NCBI RefSeq assembly: GCF_026626665.1
Contig: NZ_JAPNKE010000002.1
Location: forward strand, 786,501 to 850,500
Length of the DNA stretch: 64,000 bases
Source: Nannocystis pusilla
GTDB lineage: Bacteria > Myxococcota_A > Polyangia > Nannocystales > Nannocystaceae
Direction of reading: 5' to 3'
Shown here: in pieces, positions 20,878-31,056 of the stretch
How the letters are laid out: every line of letters begins with the position of its first letter
Position numbering within the stretch: the first letter of the stretch is position 1
The notes under the pieces: model-generated
What the model saw: only the letters and a program-made list of their open reading frames with translations
Told to the model about the DNA's origin: nothing
The model's database searches: none
Translations under genes and position numbers: made by a program

Positions 20878-22372
20878 TCACGCGGCGCACAGGCGGGCGG
20901 CCGCGGGGCGGACCAGGCCGTCGAGGGCGCGGCGCCACACGGCGGCGCGCAGCGGGGCGTCGACCACACCGTGGCTGCGGAGCGCCGGATCGCCTAGCCG
21001 TGAGGACATGTCCTCTGCGGCAGCTTCGGCGCCGGCCAGGGCGGCGGCGAAGCAGGCCTCGGCGCGGCCGCGGTCGGCCCCTGCTTCCCTCAGGGCCCAC
21101 TGCACGAAGCGCCAGCCGAGCTCGGCGTGGCGCTGCTCGTCGGCGGCGATCCGGGCGAGCAGGCGGGCGAGGGCCGGATCTTCGGCCTGGGCCGCGGCCT
21201 CGCGCAGCTCGAGCCCGGCGAGCGTCTCGGCGACGCAGGCCTCGGCGATCACCGCGGCGACGACTGCGTCGAGGTCGGCGGCGACGCGCGGGCGGCCGAT
21301 CGGCAGCGGGCCGGGGCCGACACCTGTCCCTTCGTACAGGCTGGCCAGGGCGAAGGCGATCCGCGCGTGCTCGATCTCGTCGGCCATCGCCCGCTGGGCG
21401 TCGCTCACCAGCGTCGGCGGGGCGCCGACCGCCAGCAGCTGCAGGACGAACACGGCGAACGAGGCCACCGACGCGTGCTCGGCCAGCGCGATCGCGGTCC
21501 AGTGCTCGCGCAGGCGGGCGCGCAGGGCCGGCGCGCCGGCGGGGACGGCGACGAGGCCGCGCCAGTCGTCCCGCGCGGACGCGGCCGCGGTCACGGGGGC
21601 CGCGTCGACGATGAAGGGGCGGCCGCAATCGACGTTGTTGCAGATCCACTTCGCGTCTTGAAGGATGCACAGGTTGCCGTTGCAGTCGGAGGGGCCGGCG
21701 CACTCGTCCTGCGGCGTGGTGCAGGCGGCGTGGACGAGGCCGTCGGAGCACGCGCCGCCCGCGACGCCGCACAGTTCGCCGGGGCAGTCGGCGTCGGCGG
21801 TGCAGTCGGCGGCGATGCAGCGCGTGTAGGTGCCGAGGCCGTCGCCGGCGCAGCGGCAGATCTGTCCTTCGGGGCAGTCGGCGTCGGTGCGGCAGCCGTA
21901 CTCGCACTCGCACGTCGGGCCGGTGCCGCCGGTCTCGGTGGCGAAGAGGCCGCCGAGGATGATGCTCTGCGACATGACCCGAAGGGCAGCTCGGTGCAAT
22001 CGTCGTTGCTGAGGCACCCGCCCGGCGCGGCGTCGGCCGGGCAATTCGACGGGGTCGCGGGCACCAGGCACTCGAGCTTCTCGGCGCGGTGGACGATGCC
22101 GTCGTCGCAGCGCACGTAGCCCGAGGGCGCGGGCGGCTCGACGTCGGCCTGCAGCAACGGGGTGAGCTCGCCGGGGCACGCGGCGGGATCGCCGGTGGTC
22201 GGCGCGGTCGTGCCGCTCGTGGGCGCGCCGGTGCTCGCAATCGTGGTCGTCGACGTGGTGGGCTCGCCGGTCGACTCGGTCTCGCCCTTGGCGGCCCGCA
22301 GGCGGCGATCCAGCCGAGAGCGGCGAACAGCGGGGCGAGGTCGAGGCGGGTTCGCAGAGGGATCATCGACAT
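20878..22372 (-). CDS. Cys-rich lipoprotein with C-terminal ferritin-like diiron domain
   Basis: About 498 residues after correction. A start at ATG 22372 or 22366 gives a leader ending IAACG, lipobox-like, followed by a Thr-rich linker (ESTGEPTTSTTT). The middle has a run of Cys/Asp-rich EGF-like units: TDADCPEGQICRC, TADADCPGELC, AGPSDCNGNLC. The C-terminal 230 residues form a four-helix ferritin-like domain with the expected metal ligands: E in LAEHASVASF, ExxH in ADEIEHARIAF, E in AEACVAETL and ExxH in ADEQRHAEL. Two breaks (about 22312 and 21975) each need one base. Role possibly peroxide or metal handling at the envelope; that is inference. Confidence 0.8.
21003..21014. repeat. Palindromic element half-copy
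   Basis: aggacatgtcct, a perfect 12-base palindrome, in frame near the C-terminus of the ferritin-like protein (EDMSS). Confidence 0.55.
21323..21340. repeat. Interspersed palindromic element, in-frame copy
   Basis: cctgtcccttcgtacagg in the ferritin-like domain, in a loop (LYEGTGVGP) between helices. Confidence 0.65.
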
Positions 22373-22431
22373 CAGCACAGCCGGCGCCGCCGCCCCCGTC
22401 AAGCCCGCGCGATGCGTTAGGATGCGGGGTG

Positions 22432-25011
22432 ATGAGCGAGCTGTGGCGAGCGCTGGCAGCCTTTCGCACGATCGTCGGCGAGGCCCACGTGCTGGCGGAT
22501 CCCCAGGCGCGGCGAACGGCGGCGCGGGCGACGTTCGTGACCACGAACGCGCCGAGCTGCATCGTCCGACCGGGCACGCTCGCGGAGCTGCAGGCGTGCG
22601 TGCGCGGCGGCGGCCGCGGGTGTGCCGGTATACCCGAGCAGCCGCGGGCGCAACCTCGGCTACGGCTCACGCGTGCCGACGCGCGACGGGGCGGCCATCC
22701 TCGATCTCGCGCGCCTCGACCGGATCGCCGACCTCGATCTCGAGCTCGGCACTGCGGCGATCGAGCCGGGGGTCACGTTCGCGGCGCTGGGCGAGCGGCT
22801 GCGCGGATCGGGCTTCACGATCGCGCGCACGGGCGCGCCGCCCGACGCCAGCGTGCTCGCCAACGGCCTCGAGCGCGGGATCGGCCGCGGCCGCCACGGG
22901 AGCCGCGCGGATCGCCTGTGCGGCCTCTACGTCGTGCTCGCCGACGGCTCGCTGCTGCGCACCGGCTTCGACCGCGAGCCCGGGGCCCGCTGCCGCGGCC
23001 TGTCGCGCGCGGCCGCGGGACCTGGCCTCGAGGGCATGTTCTTGCAGTCGCGCCTCGGGGTGGTCGCGCGCGCGACGCTGTGGCTGACGCCGCGGCCGGC
23101 GTGGGCGCGGGCGCTGCGGTTCACGCTGGATCGCCGCGAGCGGCTCGCCGCGGTGATCGACGCGCTGCGCCCGCTCAAGCTGGCCGACGCGCTGCCGCAC
23201 ACGATCTCCCTGTACAACGACCGCCGGCTGCTGACGATCGCCGGGCGCCGCCCCGTATGTCCCGAGGGACAGGCGCTGCCGCAGGCCGCGGTCGATCGCC
23301 ACAACCCGGCCGGACCGGGCGCGCGCTGGCTCGGGCAGCTCGTCGTCGACGGCGCGAGCGAGGCGATCGGAGCGGCGACCCTCGTGCTGGCGGAGACCTG
23401 CCTGAAGGGACATGTCGACGGGCTGGCCGCTCGCGTCCCGCGCGAGTCCGACGCGCTGGCCGGGGAGGACGCGCTGGCGCGCCTGTACTGGCCGGTCGGC
23501 GAGCCGCCGGCGCTGCCGGACCCGCTGGCCGACGGCTGCGGCCTGCTGTGGTGCGCGCCGGCGGTGCCGGCCCGCGGCGCGGAGCTGACGGCGACGGTCG
23601 CCTGGCTCGAAGAGCAGGTGATCGCCCGCGGCTTCGACCCCGCGATCAGCCTGCAGTGGGCCGAGCCGCGGGTGATCCACGTGGTGCTGGCGCTGCTGTT
23701 CGACCGCCGCCGCCCGGGCGAGGACGCGCGCGCTGGCCTGCCACCACGCGGTGCTGCGCGGGCTGGCGGGGCGCGGGCTGCACCCGTACCGCCTGGGCCT
23801 GCAGTCGATGCACCTGGCCCGCGGGACAGATGCGGTCCACGCGGCGACGCTGGCGAAGATCCGGCGAGCCCTCGACCCCGCCGACATCTTGGCCCCGGGG
23901 CGCTACGACGTCGAGGTGTCCGAAGAGGCAGGTGGAGCGGGCACGGACGAGGTGACCGCAGGGGCAGGGGACGCGGCGCGGGGGAGCGAGAGGTCCGAAG
24001 GTGACGCGGTGCGGCCTGGCGGGGTGTCCGAAGGGGCAGGTGACGCGGCCGGCGAGCGTCGTAAAGAGCCCGAGGCGACAGGCGATGCGTTCGCTGCGAG
24101 CCCTCGGGCCGACGACGCGACCGCGGAGTCGTCGGCTGCGACGCCGGACGCGCCGCTTCGCTGGCAGTTCGGGCGCGTCGCGCTCACCCCCGCCGAGCTG
24201 GCGCTGCAGGCGGAGCTCGGCGAGTCGCTGCGGACGGTGGCCGAGAGCTTGCCGGCGCCGCTGCGCGCGGGGGCGGCTGCGTTCCTCGACGCCGAGGCGC
24301 GCGGGCGCGGGCCGGCAGGGGTCCTGCGCAAGTTCCCGCCGCCGCTGTGGGCCTCGCTGCTGCCGCTGCGCGCCGGCTTGTCGGCGATCCTGGCCGGCGA
24401 GGCGGGCGTCGGGCAGGCGCTCGCGCTGCTGCTCCACTTGCTCGACGACCACCTGTGCGACGGTCAGCTGGCGTGCGCGCCGGCGCTGCTGCAGCTGCGC
24501 ACGCGGGCCTGGTCGCGCTTCGAGGCGGCGGTCGCTCTTCTGGCGGCAGGCGACCGCGAGATGGAGGCGTTCGCGGCCGCACAGATCGATCGCCACTTCG
24601 CCGCGGTCGAGCGCGCGCGGACCGGTCGCGCTCGAAGCCGCGCTGGCGAATGCGCGCGCCGAGATGGCGACGTGGACGATCGTGCCCGGCCTCTGCGCCT
24701 GGCGATTGGGGGGACCCGCCGCGCGCGACCGGATCGTCGGGGTGCTCGAGCGACTGTTCGTGGCCTGGCGGATCGTCGACGACCTCGACGACGTCCGCGA
24801 CGACGCCCGACGCGGCGCGGCCAACCTCGCGCTCTCGCTGTCGAACGATGATTGCATCGTCATCGACGGGCTCGCGCCGATCGTCGGTGCATTGGCTGCG
24901 CGGGCGGTCGACGAACTCGCGCGCGCGGCCGCGGAGGCGGAGGTCGGCGGGTGGCCGCGACTACACGCGCAATTCCTCGCGCTCGCGCGACCGCTCGCGC
25001 CCCGCGGGTGA
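22432..25011 (+). CDS. FAD-linked oxidase (VAO/PchF-like) joined to an isoprenoid-synthase-like domain
   Basis: About 860 residues after correction, read from ATG 22432 (MSELWRALAAF). The first half is a VAO/4-cresol dehydrogenase-like flavoprotein: VPVYPSSRGRNLGYGSR and GAAILDLARLDRI for FAD binding, then GLEGMFLQSRLGVVARATLWL and a C-terminal DPADILAPGRY. About 90 residues of low-complexity linker, containing element-derived VSEEAGG and VSEGAGD, lead to an all-helical domain. That domain has a DDHLCDGQ motif and a DDLDDVRDD motif, typical of class I isoprenoid enzymes. No ATG occurs between the two domains, so they look fused, although a GTG start for a separate second gene cannot be excluded. 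Three breaks (near 22612, 23728, 24618) fit gain of one or loss of two bases in CG runs. Substrate unknown. Confidence 0.7.
23257..23273. repeat. Interspersed palindromic element, in-frame copy
   Basis: atgtcccgagggacagg inside the flavoprotein domain, read as CPEGQ in a surface-loop context (RRPVCPEGQALPQ). Confidence 0.8.
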
Positions 25012-25030
25012 GCGCGGCGACATCCCATCA

Positions 25031-25050
25031 CCTGTCCTTGCGGGCATGTC
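25031..25050. repeat. Interspersed palindromic element, intergenic
   Basis: cctgtccttgcgggcatgtc between the isoprenoid-like gene and the crystallin gene, upstream of the latter's ribosome site. The 90-base gap on one strand is compatible with co-transcription. Confidence 0.6.
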
Positions 25051-25101
25051 TCCCGACTGGCGGCTCTGATACGGTCGAGCCCGCTTCGGGCAGGGGGTGT
25101 C

Positions 25102-28100
25102 ATGGGTCGCGAGGTCACGGTATTTCAAAATGTAAACTTCGCCGGCAAGAGCCAGGTGCTCACGGTGGGGCGGTACGACGTGAAGCAGCTGGCGATCGGC
25201 AACGACGCGCTCAGCTCGCTCAAGGTCCCGGCGGGGATGGAGGCGATCCTTTATGAGAACGCCAAGTTCGGCGGGCGCAAGATCGCGTTCGCGGCCGACA
25301 CCAGCAACGTCGGCGACTTCAACGACAAGACCTCGAGCATCGAGGTGCGCGAGAAGCCGCCGGCGCGGCTGCCCACCGGCGTCACGCTCTACGTCGACGC
25401 GGGCTTCGCCGGCAAGAGCGTGACCCTCGGCGTCGGTCACCACAACCTCGCCGCGCTGGGCGTCGGCGACGACGCGATCTCCTCGGTCAAGGTGCCGCAG
25501 GGCTGGCGCGTGACCCTGTTCACCGACGCCGAGGCGCGCGGCTCGTCGGTCTCGTTCGCGGCCGACAGCGCCAACATCGGCCAGCTCAGCGACAAGATCT
25601 CGAGCGCGATCGTCGAGCGCGGCGAGGCGTGGGCCGGGGTGGCGCTGTACGAGAACGACCACTTCGGCGGCCGCGAGCAGCGGATCGCGGAGGGCCGCCA
25701 CGACGCCGCGGCGCTGCAGTTCAAGGGCTCGATCAGCTCGGTGAAGGTGCCGAAGGGGCTGCAGGTGTCGCTCTACGACCAGACGGGCTTCGCCGGCCGC
25801 AAGCTGGTGCTGACCACCCACGCGACCACTCTCGGCAGCTTCAACGACAAGACCGCCAGCGTGAAGGTCGAGAAGGTGAGCCTGCCCGAGGCCGCGGGGG
25901 CGACGATCTTCGTCGACGTCAACTTCGCCGGCAAGAGCCAGGTGCTGGCGCCGGGCCGCTACGAGGCGGCGCAGCTCGGCATCGGCGACGAGGCCCTGAG
26001 CTCGGTGAAGGTGCCCAAGGGGATGACCGTGACGCTCTACGAGCACTCCGGCTTCCGCGGGCGCAGCGTGAGCTTTACTGCCGACACCAGCAACGTCGGC
26101 GACTTCAACGACAAGACGTCGAGCCTGGTGGTGACGAAGGGGATCGTCGCCACCCCGGTGCCGCCGAAGCCGGAGGCGCCGAAGCCGGTGCCGCCGAAGC
26201 CGGACACGCCGGGGCCGCTCGATCCGCAGGCCGACCTCGGCCGGCTCAAGGACCTCGGCGAGGTCTCGTTCGACCTGTTCTCCCTGCCGTTCACCCTGCC
26301 GGTCCAGTTCACCGGCACCATCACCGCCTCGGCGTTCGACAAGTCGATCGCCTACGAGGGCGCGGCCTCGATCTCGGCGCCGTTCCGCACGTCGGTGGAC
26401 CCGCTGGCGATCACGCTCTCCAAGGCCGACCCGATCAGCTACGTGTTCAAGTTCGCCACCCCGAAGGGCCTCGACGATTTGATGCTCAAGGACGTAAGGC
26501 CCAATCTGCCGGGCGAGCTGTGGACGATCGTGGACGCGGTGGTGATGCCGTTCGTCGAGGTCTACGCCAACAGCGTGGTCGTCATCGCCGACGACGAGGG
26601 CAGCGACGACGACCTCGGCGACTACGTCGACGGCATCACCCTGTTCACGACCGTCAAGGGCGACACGTTCCAGCCGTTCCGCGCGCTGCAGGCGACCTTC
26701 CCGGCGCTCGGGCTCGACGCGCGCACCGTGGTGCTGGCGATCGCGTCGCGCCGCGGGGGGCAACTGCTGTTCAAGGTCCAGGCCGAGCTGCTGCTGAACG
26801 CGGCGCTCGGGACCCAGGCGGTGGTGTTCCGCAGCCTGGCGGTCGACGTCGATCGCCAGACCGCGAGCGTGGCGGCCGGGCTGACCGCGACGTTCGAGCT
26901 CAACATCGGCAACGAGCAGCTCGAGCTGCGCGGCGGGATCGAGGGTGAGATCGGGCAAGGCGGCAAGGTGACGGTGTGGGGCGCGCTCGATGCCGCCGAC
27001 GGGGCGTGGGAGGACCCGTTCGGCTTCAAGGGCATCACGATCACCGGCTTCGGCGTGCAGCTCAGCGCGACCGCGACGTTCCCGTTCGTGGCGATCGGCG
27101 CGCGCGGCGGGATCCACATCGGCGACGGCCTGCTCGGCGGCGAGATCGGTCTGCTCATCGACCCGGGCACCCCGCAGAACTCGATCCTCCGCATCGAGAG
27201 CCCGGAGGGCCTCGACATCCCGCGCCTCATCGGCGCGCTGACCAACGACGCGATCGACGCCAGCAAGCTGATCGCCGTCCAGATCAAGGACCTGCTGATC
27301 CACATCGCGCCGAACGGCGGCACGAGCGCCGGCAAGACCTACGACCCGGGCCTCGAGCTGGGCGGCAAGGTCGACCTGTGGGGCTGGAAGGCCGAGCTGA
27401 AGGGCAAGGTCGACTACGGCAGCGGCGGGGCGCTGAAGGGCAAGCTCGACCCGATCAAGCTGAGCGCCGGCGGGATCGACTTCCTCGCGATCACCGACGT
27501 CGCCGGCTCGGGCGGCGCGTCGGTCGACGTCGAGTTCACCGCGTCGCGCCAGGGCGGGTCGATCGACGGCAAGATCGTGCTGGTCGGCGGGCTCTATTCG
27601 CAGTCGATCAAGGCCGAAATGTCCACGTCGGGCTTCGCGGTCGACCTGCAGAGCGGCAACATGGGCATCTACGCCCAGGCCAAGCTCAAGCTGAACAGCG
27701 GGGTGTTCGACCTGCGCTTCGGGCCGACGATCGGCGTCAACGTCGACATCGCCGGGCGCTCGGTCGGCCTGTCGGTCGGCTGCCAGGTGGCGACGACGAT
27801 CTCGAAGAGCGCGTTTTCGCAGGGGGTCGGGTTCGCGTTCAAGATCCTCTACGAGAACAAGTCCATCGGCCCGGTGCAGGTGTCGGTGCCGTTCAGGACC
27901 GCCGAGGACCTGGCGCAGGAGTTCACCAAGTGGTTCAAGAGCCAGATCCTGGGCCCCGTGCTCGACGTGCTCAAGGCCGCCGGCGACACCGCGTTCAAGT
28001 GGGTCAAGGAGTTCGTCACCCCGGTCGCGCAGGAGGCGGCCAAGTTCTTCCAGGACGTCGGCGCCAAGAGCGAGGACATCGCCAAGGGGCTGGTCAACAC

Positions 28101-28404
28101 GTTCGGCACCACCGCCGAGCAGGCGGTCAAGTACCTCAACCTCGGCGCCGACGAGGCGGCCAAGATCCTCAAGAACACGTTCGGCAAGTCGGCCGAGGAG
28201 GTCGGCAAGTTCCTCAAGGACGTCGGCGGCTACACCGACAGCGCGGTCAATTCGGCGCTGAGCGGGGCCGGCTACGCCGCGAACGAGGTCGCGGACGTCA
28301 TGGGCGACATCTTCGGCGGCAGCTGGATCCCGCACGTCGACATCCCCTTGCCGCACGTCGACCACGTCGACGTCCCGGTCATCGGCCACATCGACGACTA
28401 CTGA
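25102..28404 (+). CDS. Giant beta-gamma-crystallin protein with HxD-repeat C-terminal tail (candidate modified protein)
   Basis: 1100 residues, intact, no signal peptide. Residues 1-345 contain four related crystallin domains of about 85 residues, each with an N/GF-type strand (VNFAGKSQVL, YENAKFGGRKIAF) and NVGDFNDKTSSI; domains 1 and 4 are nearly identical. A Pro-Lys linker (PPKPEAPKPVPPKP) leads to a large beta-rich region (about 375-925), then amphipathic helical repeats (EEVGKFLKDVGG type, about 930-1070). The last 23 residues carry HVD three times and HID once, separated by Pro and Val/Ile, and end in Asp-Tyr. The next gene, 3 bases away, is a radical SAM/HExxH enzyme, so this tail is a plausible modification substrate. 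Localisation unknown; export by a non-Sec route is possible. Confidence 0.88.
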   Translation: MGREVTVFQNVNFAGKSQVLTVGRYDVKQLAIGNDALSSLKVPAGMEAILYENAKFGGRKIAFAADTSNVGDFNDKTSSIEVREKPPARLPTGVTLYVDAGFAGKSVTLGVGHHNLAALGVGDDAISSVKVPQGWRVTLFTDAEARGSSVSFAADSANIGQLSDKISSAIVERGEAWAGVALYENDHFGGREQRIAEGRHDAAALQFKGSISSVKVPKGLQVSLYDQTGFAGRKLVLTTHATTLGSFNDKTASVKVEKVSLPEAAGATIFVDVNFAGKSQVLAPGRYEAAQLGIGDEALSSVKVPKGMTVTLYEHSGFRGRSVSFTADTSNVGDFNDKTSSLVVTKGIVATPVPPKPEAPKPVPPKPDTPGPLDPQADLGRLKDLGEVSFDLFSLPFTLPVQFTGTITASAFDKSIAYEGAASISAPFRTSVDPLAITLSKADPISYVFKFATPKGLDDLMLKDVRPNLPGELWTIVDAVVMPFVEVYANSVVVIADDEGSDDDLGDYVDGITLFTTVKGDTFQPFRALQATFPALGLDARTVVLAIASRRGGQLLFKVQAELLLNAALGTQAVVFRSLAVDVDRQTASVAAGLTATFELNIGNEQLELRGGIEGEIGQGGKVTVWGALDAADGAWEDPFGFKGITITGFGVQLSATATFPFVAIGARGGIHIGDGLLGGEIGLLIDPGTPQNSILRIESPEGLDIPRLIGALTNDAIDASKLIAVQIKDLLIHIAPNGGTSAGKTYDPGLELGGKVDLWGWKAELKGKVDYGSGGALKGKLDPIKLSAGGIDFLAITDVAGSGGASVDVEFTASRQGGSIDGKIVLVGGLYSQSIKAEMSTSGFAVDLQSGNMGIYAQAKLKLNSGVFDLRFGPTIGVNVDIAGRSVGLSVGCQVATTISKSAFSQGVGFAFKILYENKSIGPVQVSVPFRTAEDLAQEFTKWFKSQILGPVLDVLKAAGDTAFKWVKEFVTPVAQEAAKFFQDVGAKSEDIAKGLVNTFGTTAEQAVKYLNLGADEAAKILKNTFGKSAEEVGKFLKDVGGYTDSAVNSALSGAGYAANEVADVMGDIFGGSWIPHVDIPLPHVDHVDVPVIGHIDDY

Positions 28405-28407
28405 GCC

Positions 28408-31056
28408 ATGGGGATCGAAGTCAGACCGCTGGGGGTGCGCTGCAACATCGGTTGCCAGTACTGCTATCAGAACCCCCAGCGCGACGCCGGCAACGTCGCC
28501 CGGCGCTACGACGTGGAGGCCATCCTGCGGGTGCTGGAGGCCGATCCGCGGCCGTTCTCGCTGTTCGGCGGCGAGGCGCTGCTGGTCCCGCTGGCCGACC
28601 TCGAGCGGCTGTGGGCGTTCGGCCTCGAGCGCCACGGCGGCAACACCGTGCAGACCAACGGGACGCTGGTCGGCGACGACCACGTGGCCGCGTTCAAGCG
28701 CTACAAGGTCCGCGTCGGCGTGTCGATCGACGGGCCCGGCGAGCTCAACGACGTCCGCTGGGCCGGCACTCTGGCGCGCACGCGGGAGCTGACCCAAAAG
28801 ACAGAGGCGGCGATCGCCCGCCTGCTGGCCGAGGGGCTGCCGGTGAGCCTCATCGTCACGCTGCACCGCGGCAACGCGACCGCCGACAAGCTGCCGCGCC
28901 TGCACGCGTGGCTGGCGGACCTGGCGGGGCGCGGGCTGCGGGCGGCGCGGCTGCACACCCTCGAGGTCGACGACCCGGCGGTCGGGGCCCGCTACGCCCT
29001 CGACGCCGACGAGAACGTGGCGGCGCTGCGCTCGTTCGCGGCGCTCGAGCGCCAGGTGCCGGCGCTGAAGCTGGACGTGTTCACCGACATGCGGCAGATG
29101 CTGCGCGGCCGCGACGCGCGGGCCGGCTGCGTGTTCCGGGCCTGCGACAGCTACACGACCGCGGCAGTGAGCGGGGTCGAGGGCGACGGCCAGCGCAGCA
29201 ACTGCGGCCGCACCAACAAGGACGGGGTCGACTTCACCAAGGCCGACCGCGCCGGCTACGAGCGCTACGTGGCGCTCTACCACACGCCGCAGCGCGACGG
29301 CGGGTGCAAGGACTGCCGGTTCTTCCTGATGTGCAAGGGCCACTGCCCGGGCACGGCGATCGCCGGCGACTGGCGCAACCGCAGCGAGCACTGCGAGGTC
29401 CACAAGCAGCTGTTCGTCGACGCCGAGCGCGAGCTGCGGGCCGCCGGCGAGCTGCCGCTGTCGCTCCACCCGCTGCGCGCGCGGGTGGAGGCGGCCATGC
29501 TGGCGGCCTGGGCTCGCGGCGACAACCCGACGCTCGAGTCGGCGCTGCGCGACGTGGTGTCGGATAGGACATGTGCGAAAGAGCATGTATTTTCGGACAT
29601 GCCGAGGTTCGCGCGGGTGTCGTGGGTGAGCGACGCGGCCCGGCGGCTGTGGGAGCCGCGGCTCGAGCGGGTCCGCCGCGCGCTGGCCGAGCTGTCGCCG
29701 AGCGCGGCGCCGCGGTGCTGCGAAGACGGGGCGCAGCTGCGCGACCCGGTGTGGCGCTGGCGGCCGCCGGCGGGCGAGACGGCGCTGGACTGCGCGCCGC
29801 TGCTGTCGCCGCTGCTCGCACGGATGGGAGTGCGGATGCTCGGCCACGTGCCGTGCTCGCCGACCTGCGCGAGCAGCCTGGCCTCGGCGGAGGCCCGGCT
29901 CGCGGAGCTGCGGCAGCGCGACGCCGAGGCGGCCGAGTGGTTGCTCGCGGCGCTGGCGTGGCCGATCCGCTGGAGCGCGCTGCACGGGATCGCCGAGGTC
30001 AAGACGCCGGTGTTCAAGCTGTGCCACGACAGCGAGGATTCGCCGGGCTGGCACGCGCTCGTGCGCGCGGGCGAGGCGTGGCCCGAGGCGGGCGCGCAGG
30101 GGACCCGGCCGCCGTTCCGCGCGCCGCCGCGGCGGCTGGTCAGCGACGCGCCGCGACACCTCCGCGGGCTCGCGCACGCGGACGCGCGCCCGCGGCTGCC
30201 GGTGCTGGCGTCGGCGCCGGCCATCGCGTGGGAGCGGCTGGCGGCGCCGCAGGACGACGGCCACGACACCGCGGTGATCGTTCGGCTGGCGGCGGCCCGC
30301 TTCCCCGAGCTCGAGCGAGCGCGCGCGCAGGCGCTGGCGGCCGCGGAGGTGCGCGTGTGCGACGGTCGGGTGGCGGTGCGTCACGTCGGCGAGCAGTGCC
30401 CGCGGGCGCCGGACTACGAGCACGGGGCGCTCGCCGATCCGGGCCTCGGCGAGGCGCTGCGCCTGCTGGCGCGCTGGCCGGCGGCGGCGCGGCAGCTGCC
30501 GCAGATCGTCCACACCATCAGCCCGATGCGCCCGGCGGGGCGGCCGACGGCGCGCTGGCCCGAGCTGCGCGGGTCGGCCAGCACGTCCCAGAGCTCGCAG
30601 TTCGGGGTGGTGTGGGTGACGACGCACGACCCGGCGGCCACGGCCCAGGCGCTGGTCCACGAGATGGCCCACAACAAGCTGTTCGCGCTCGGGCTCGAGC
30701 TCGAGTCGAGCGCGCGCCTCGTCGTCAACCCGCTCGATCGGCTGTACACGAGCCCCGTTCGCACCGATCGCAAGCGGCCGATGTCGGCGGTGTTCCACGC
30801 CCAGTACTCGTTCATGCACGTGACCGCGCTCGACGTCGCCATGCTGGCCGGCGAGGCCGATCCGTCGCTGCGCGATTACCTGGCCGGGCTGCTGCGCCGC
30901 AACGTCGAGCGCATGGAGGCCGGGCGGCGCGAGATCGCCGAGCACGTCGAGACCGACGCCGACGGGGCCGTGTTCGTCGCGGCGTTCCTCGAATGGACCG
31001 CGCAGGTGCTGGCGGCCGGGCACCGGGCGCTCGCGGAGCACGCGCGCGGTGGTTGA
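28408..31056 (+). CDS. Radical SAM/SPASM peptide maturase with C-terminal HExxH domain
   Basis: 882 residues. The CX3CX2C cluster motif is C12, C16, C19 (RCNIGCQYC), followed by FSLFGGEALL and NTVQTNGT. A SPASM-type Cys set lies about 240-330 (CVFRACDSY, CKDCRFFLMCKGHCPG, DWRNRSEHC). This arrangement is like FxsB-type maturases that cross-link peptide side chains. The C-terminal half contains HEMAHNKLFALGLELE (H751, H755), the HExxH motif of the TIGR04267-like domain, known elsewhere as an alpha-ketoglutarate-dependent peptide beta-hydroxylase, with FHAQYSFMHV downstream. The middle holds a palindromic element in frame (29566-29602). It is placed between the crystallin protein and a P-loop gene, which overlaps its stop by 8 bases. 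Confidence 0.88.
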   Translation: MGIEVRPLGVRCNIGCQYCYQNPQRDAGNVARRYDVEAILRVLEADPRPFSLFGGEALLVPLADLERLWAFGLERHGGNTVQTNGTLVGDDHVAAFKRYKVRVGVSIDGPGELNDVRWAGTLARTRELTQKTEAAIARLLAEGLPVSLIVTLHRGNATADKLPRLHAWLADLAGRGLRAARLHTLEVDDPAVGARYALDADENVAALRSFAALERQVPALKLDVFTDMRQMLRGRDARAGCVFRACDSYTTAAVSGVEGDGQRSNCGRTNKDGVDFTKADRAGYERYVALYHTPQRDGGCKDCRFFLMCKGHCPGTAIAGDWRNRSEHCEVHKQLFVDAERELRAAGELPLSLHPLRARVEAAMLAAWARGDNPTLESALRDVVSDRTCAKEHVFSDMPRFARVSWVSDAARRLWEPRLERVRRALAELSPSAAPRCCEDGAQLRDPVWRWRPPAGETALDCAPLLSPLLARMGVRMLGHVPCSPTCASSLASAEARLAELRQRDAEAAEWLLAALAWPIRWSALHGIAEVKTPVFKLCHDSEDSPGWHALVRAGEAWPEAGAQGTRPPFRAPPRRLVSDAPRHLRGLAHADARPRLPVLASAPAIAWERLAAPQDDGHDTAVIVRLAAARFPELERARAQALAAAEVRVCDGRVAVRHVGEQCPRAPDYEHGALADPGLGEALRLLARWPAAARQLPQIVHTISPMRPAGRPTARWPELRGSASTSQSSQFGVVWVTTHDPAATAQALVHEMAHNKLFALGLELESSARLVVNPLDRLYTSPVRTDRKRPMSAVFHAQYSFMHVTALDVAMLAGEADPSLRDYLAGLLRRNVERMEAGRREIAEHVETDADGAVFVAAFLEWTAQVLAAGHRALAEHARGG
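29566..29602. repeat. Palindromic element cluster, in-frame
   Basis: aggacatgtgcg.. and ..cggacatgcc arms around 29566-29602, in the stretch between the SPASM and HExxH parts of the radical SAM protein. Confidence 0.55.
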
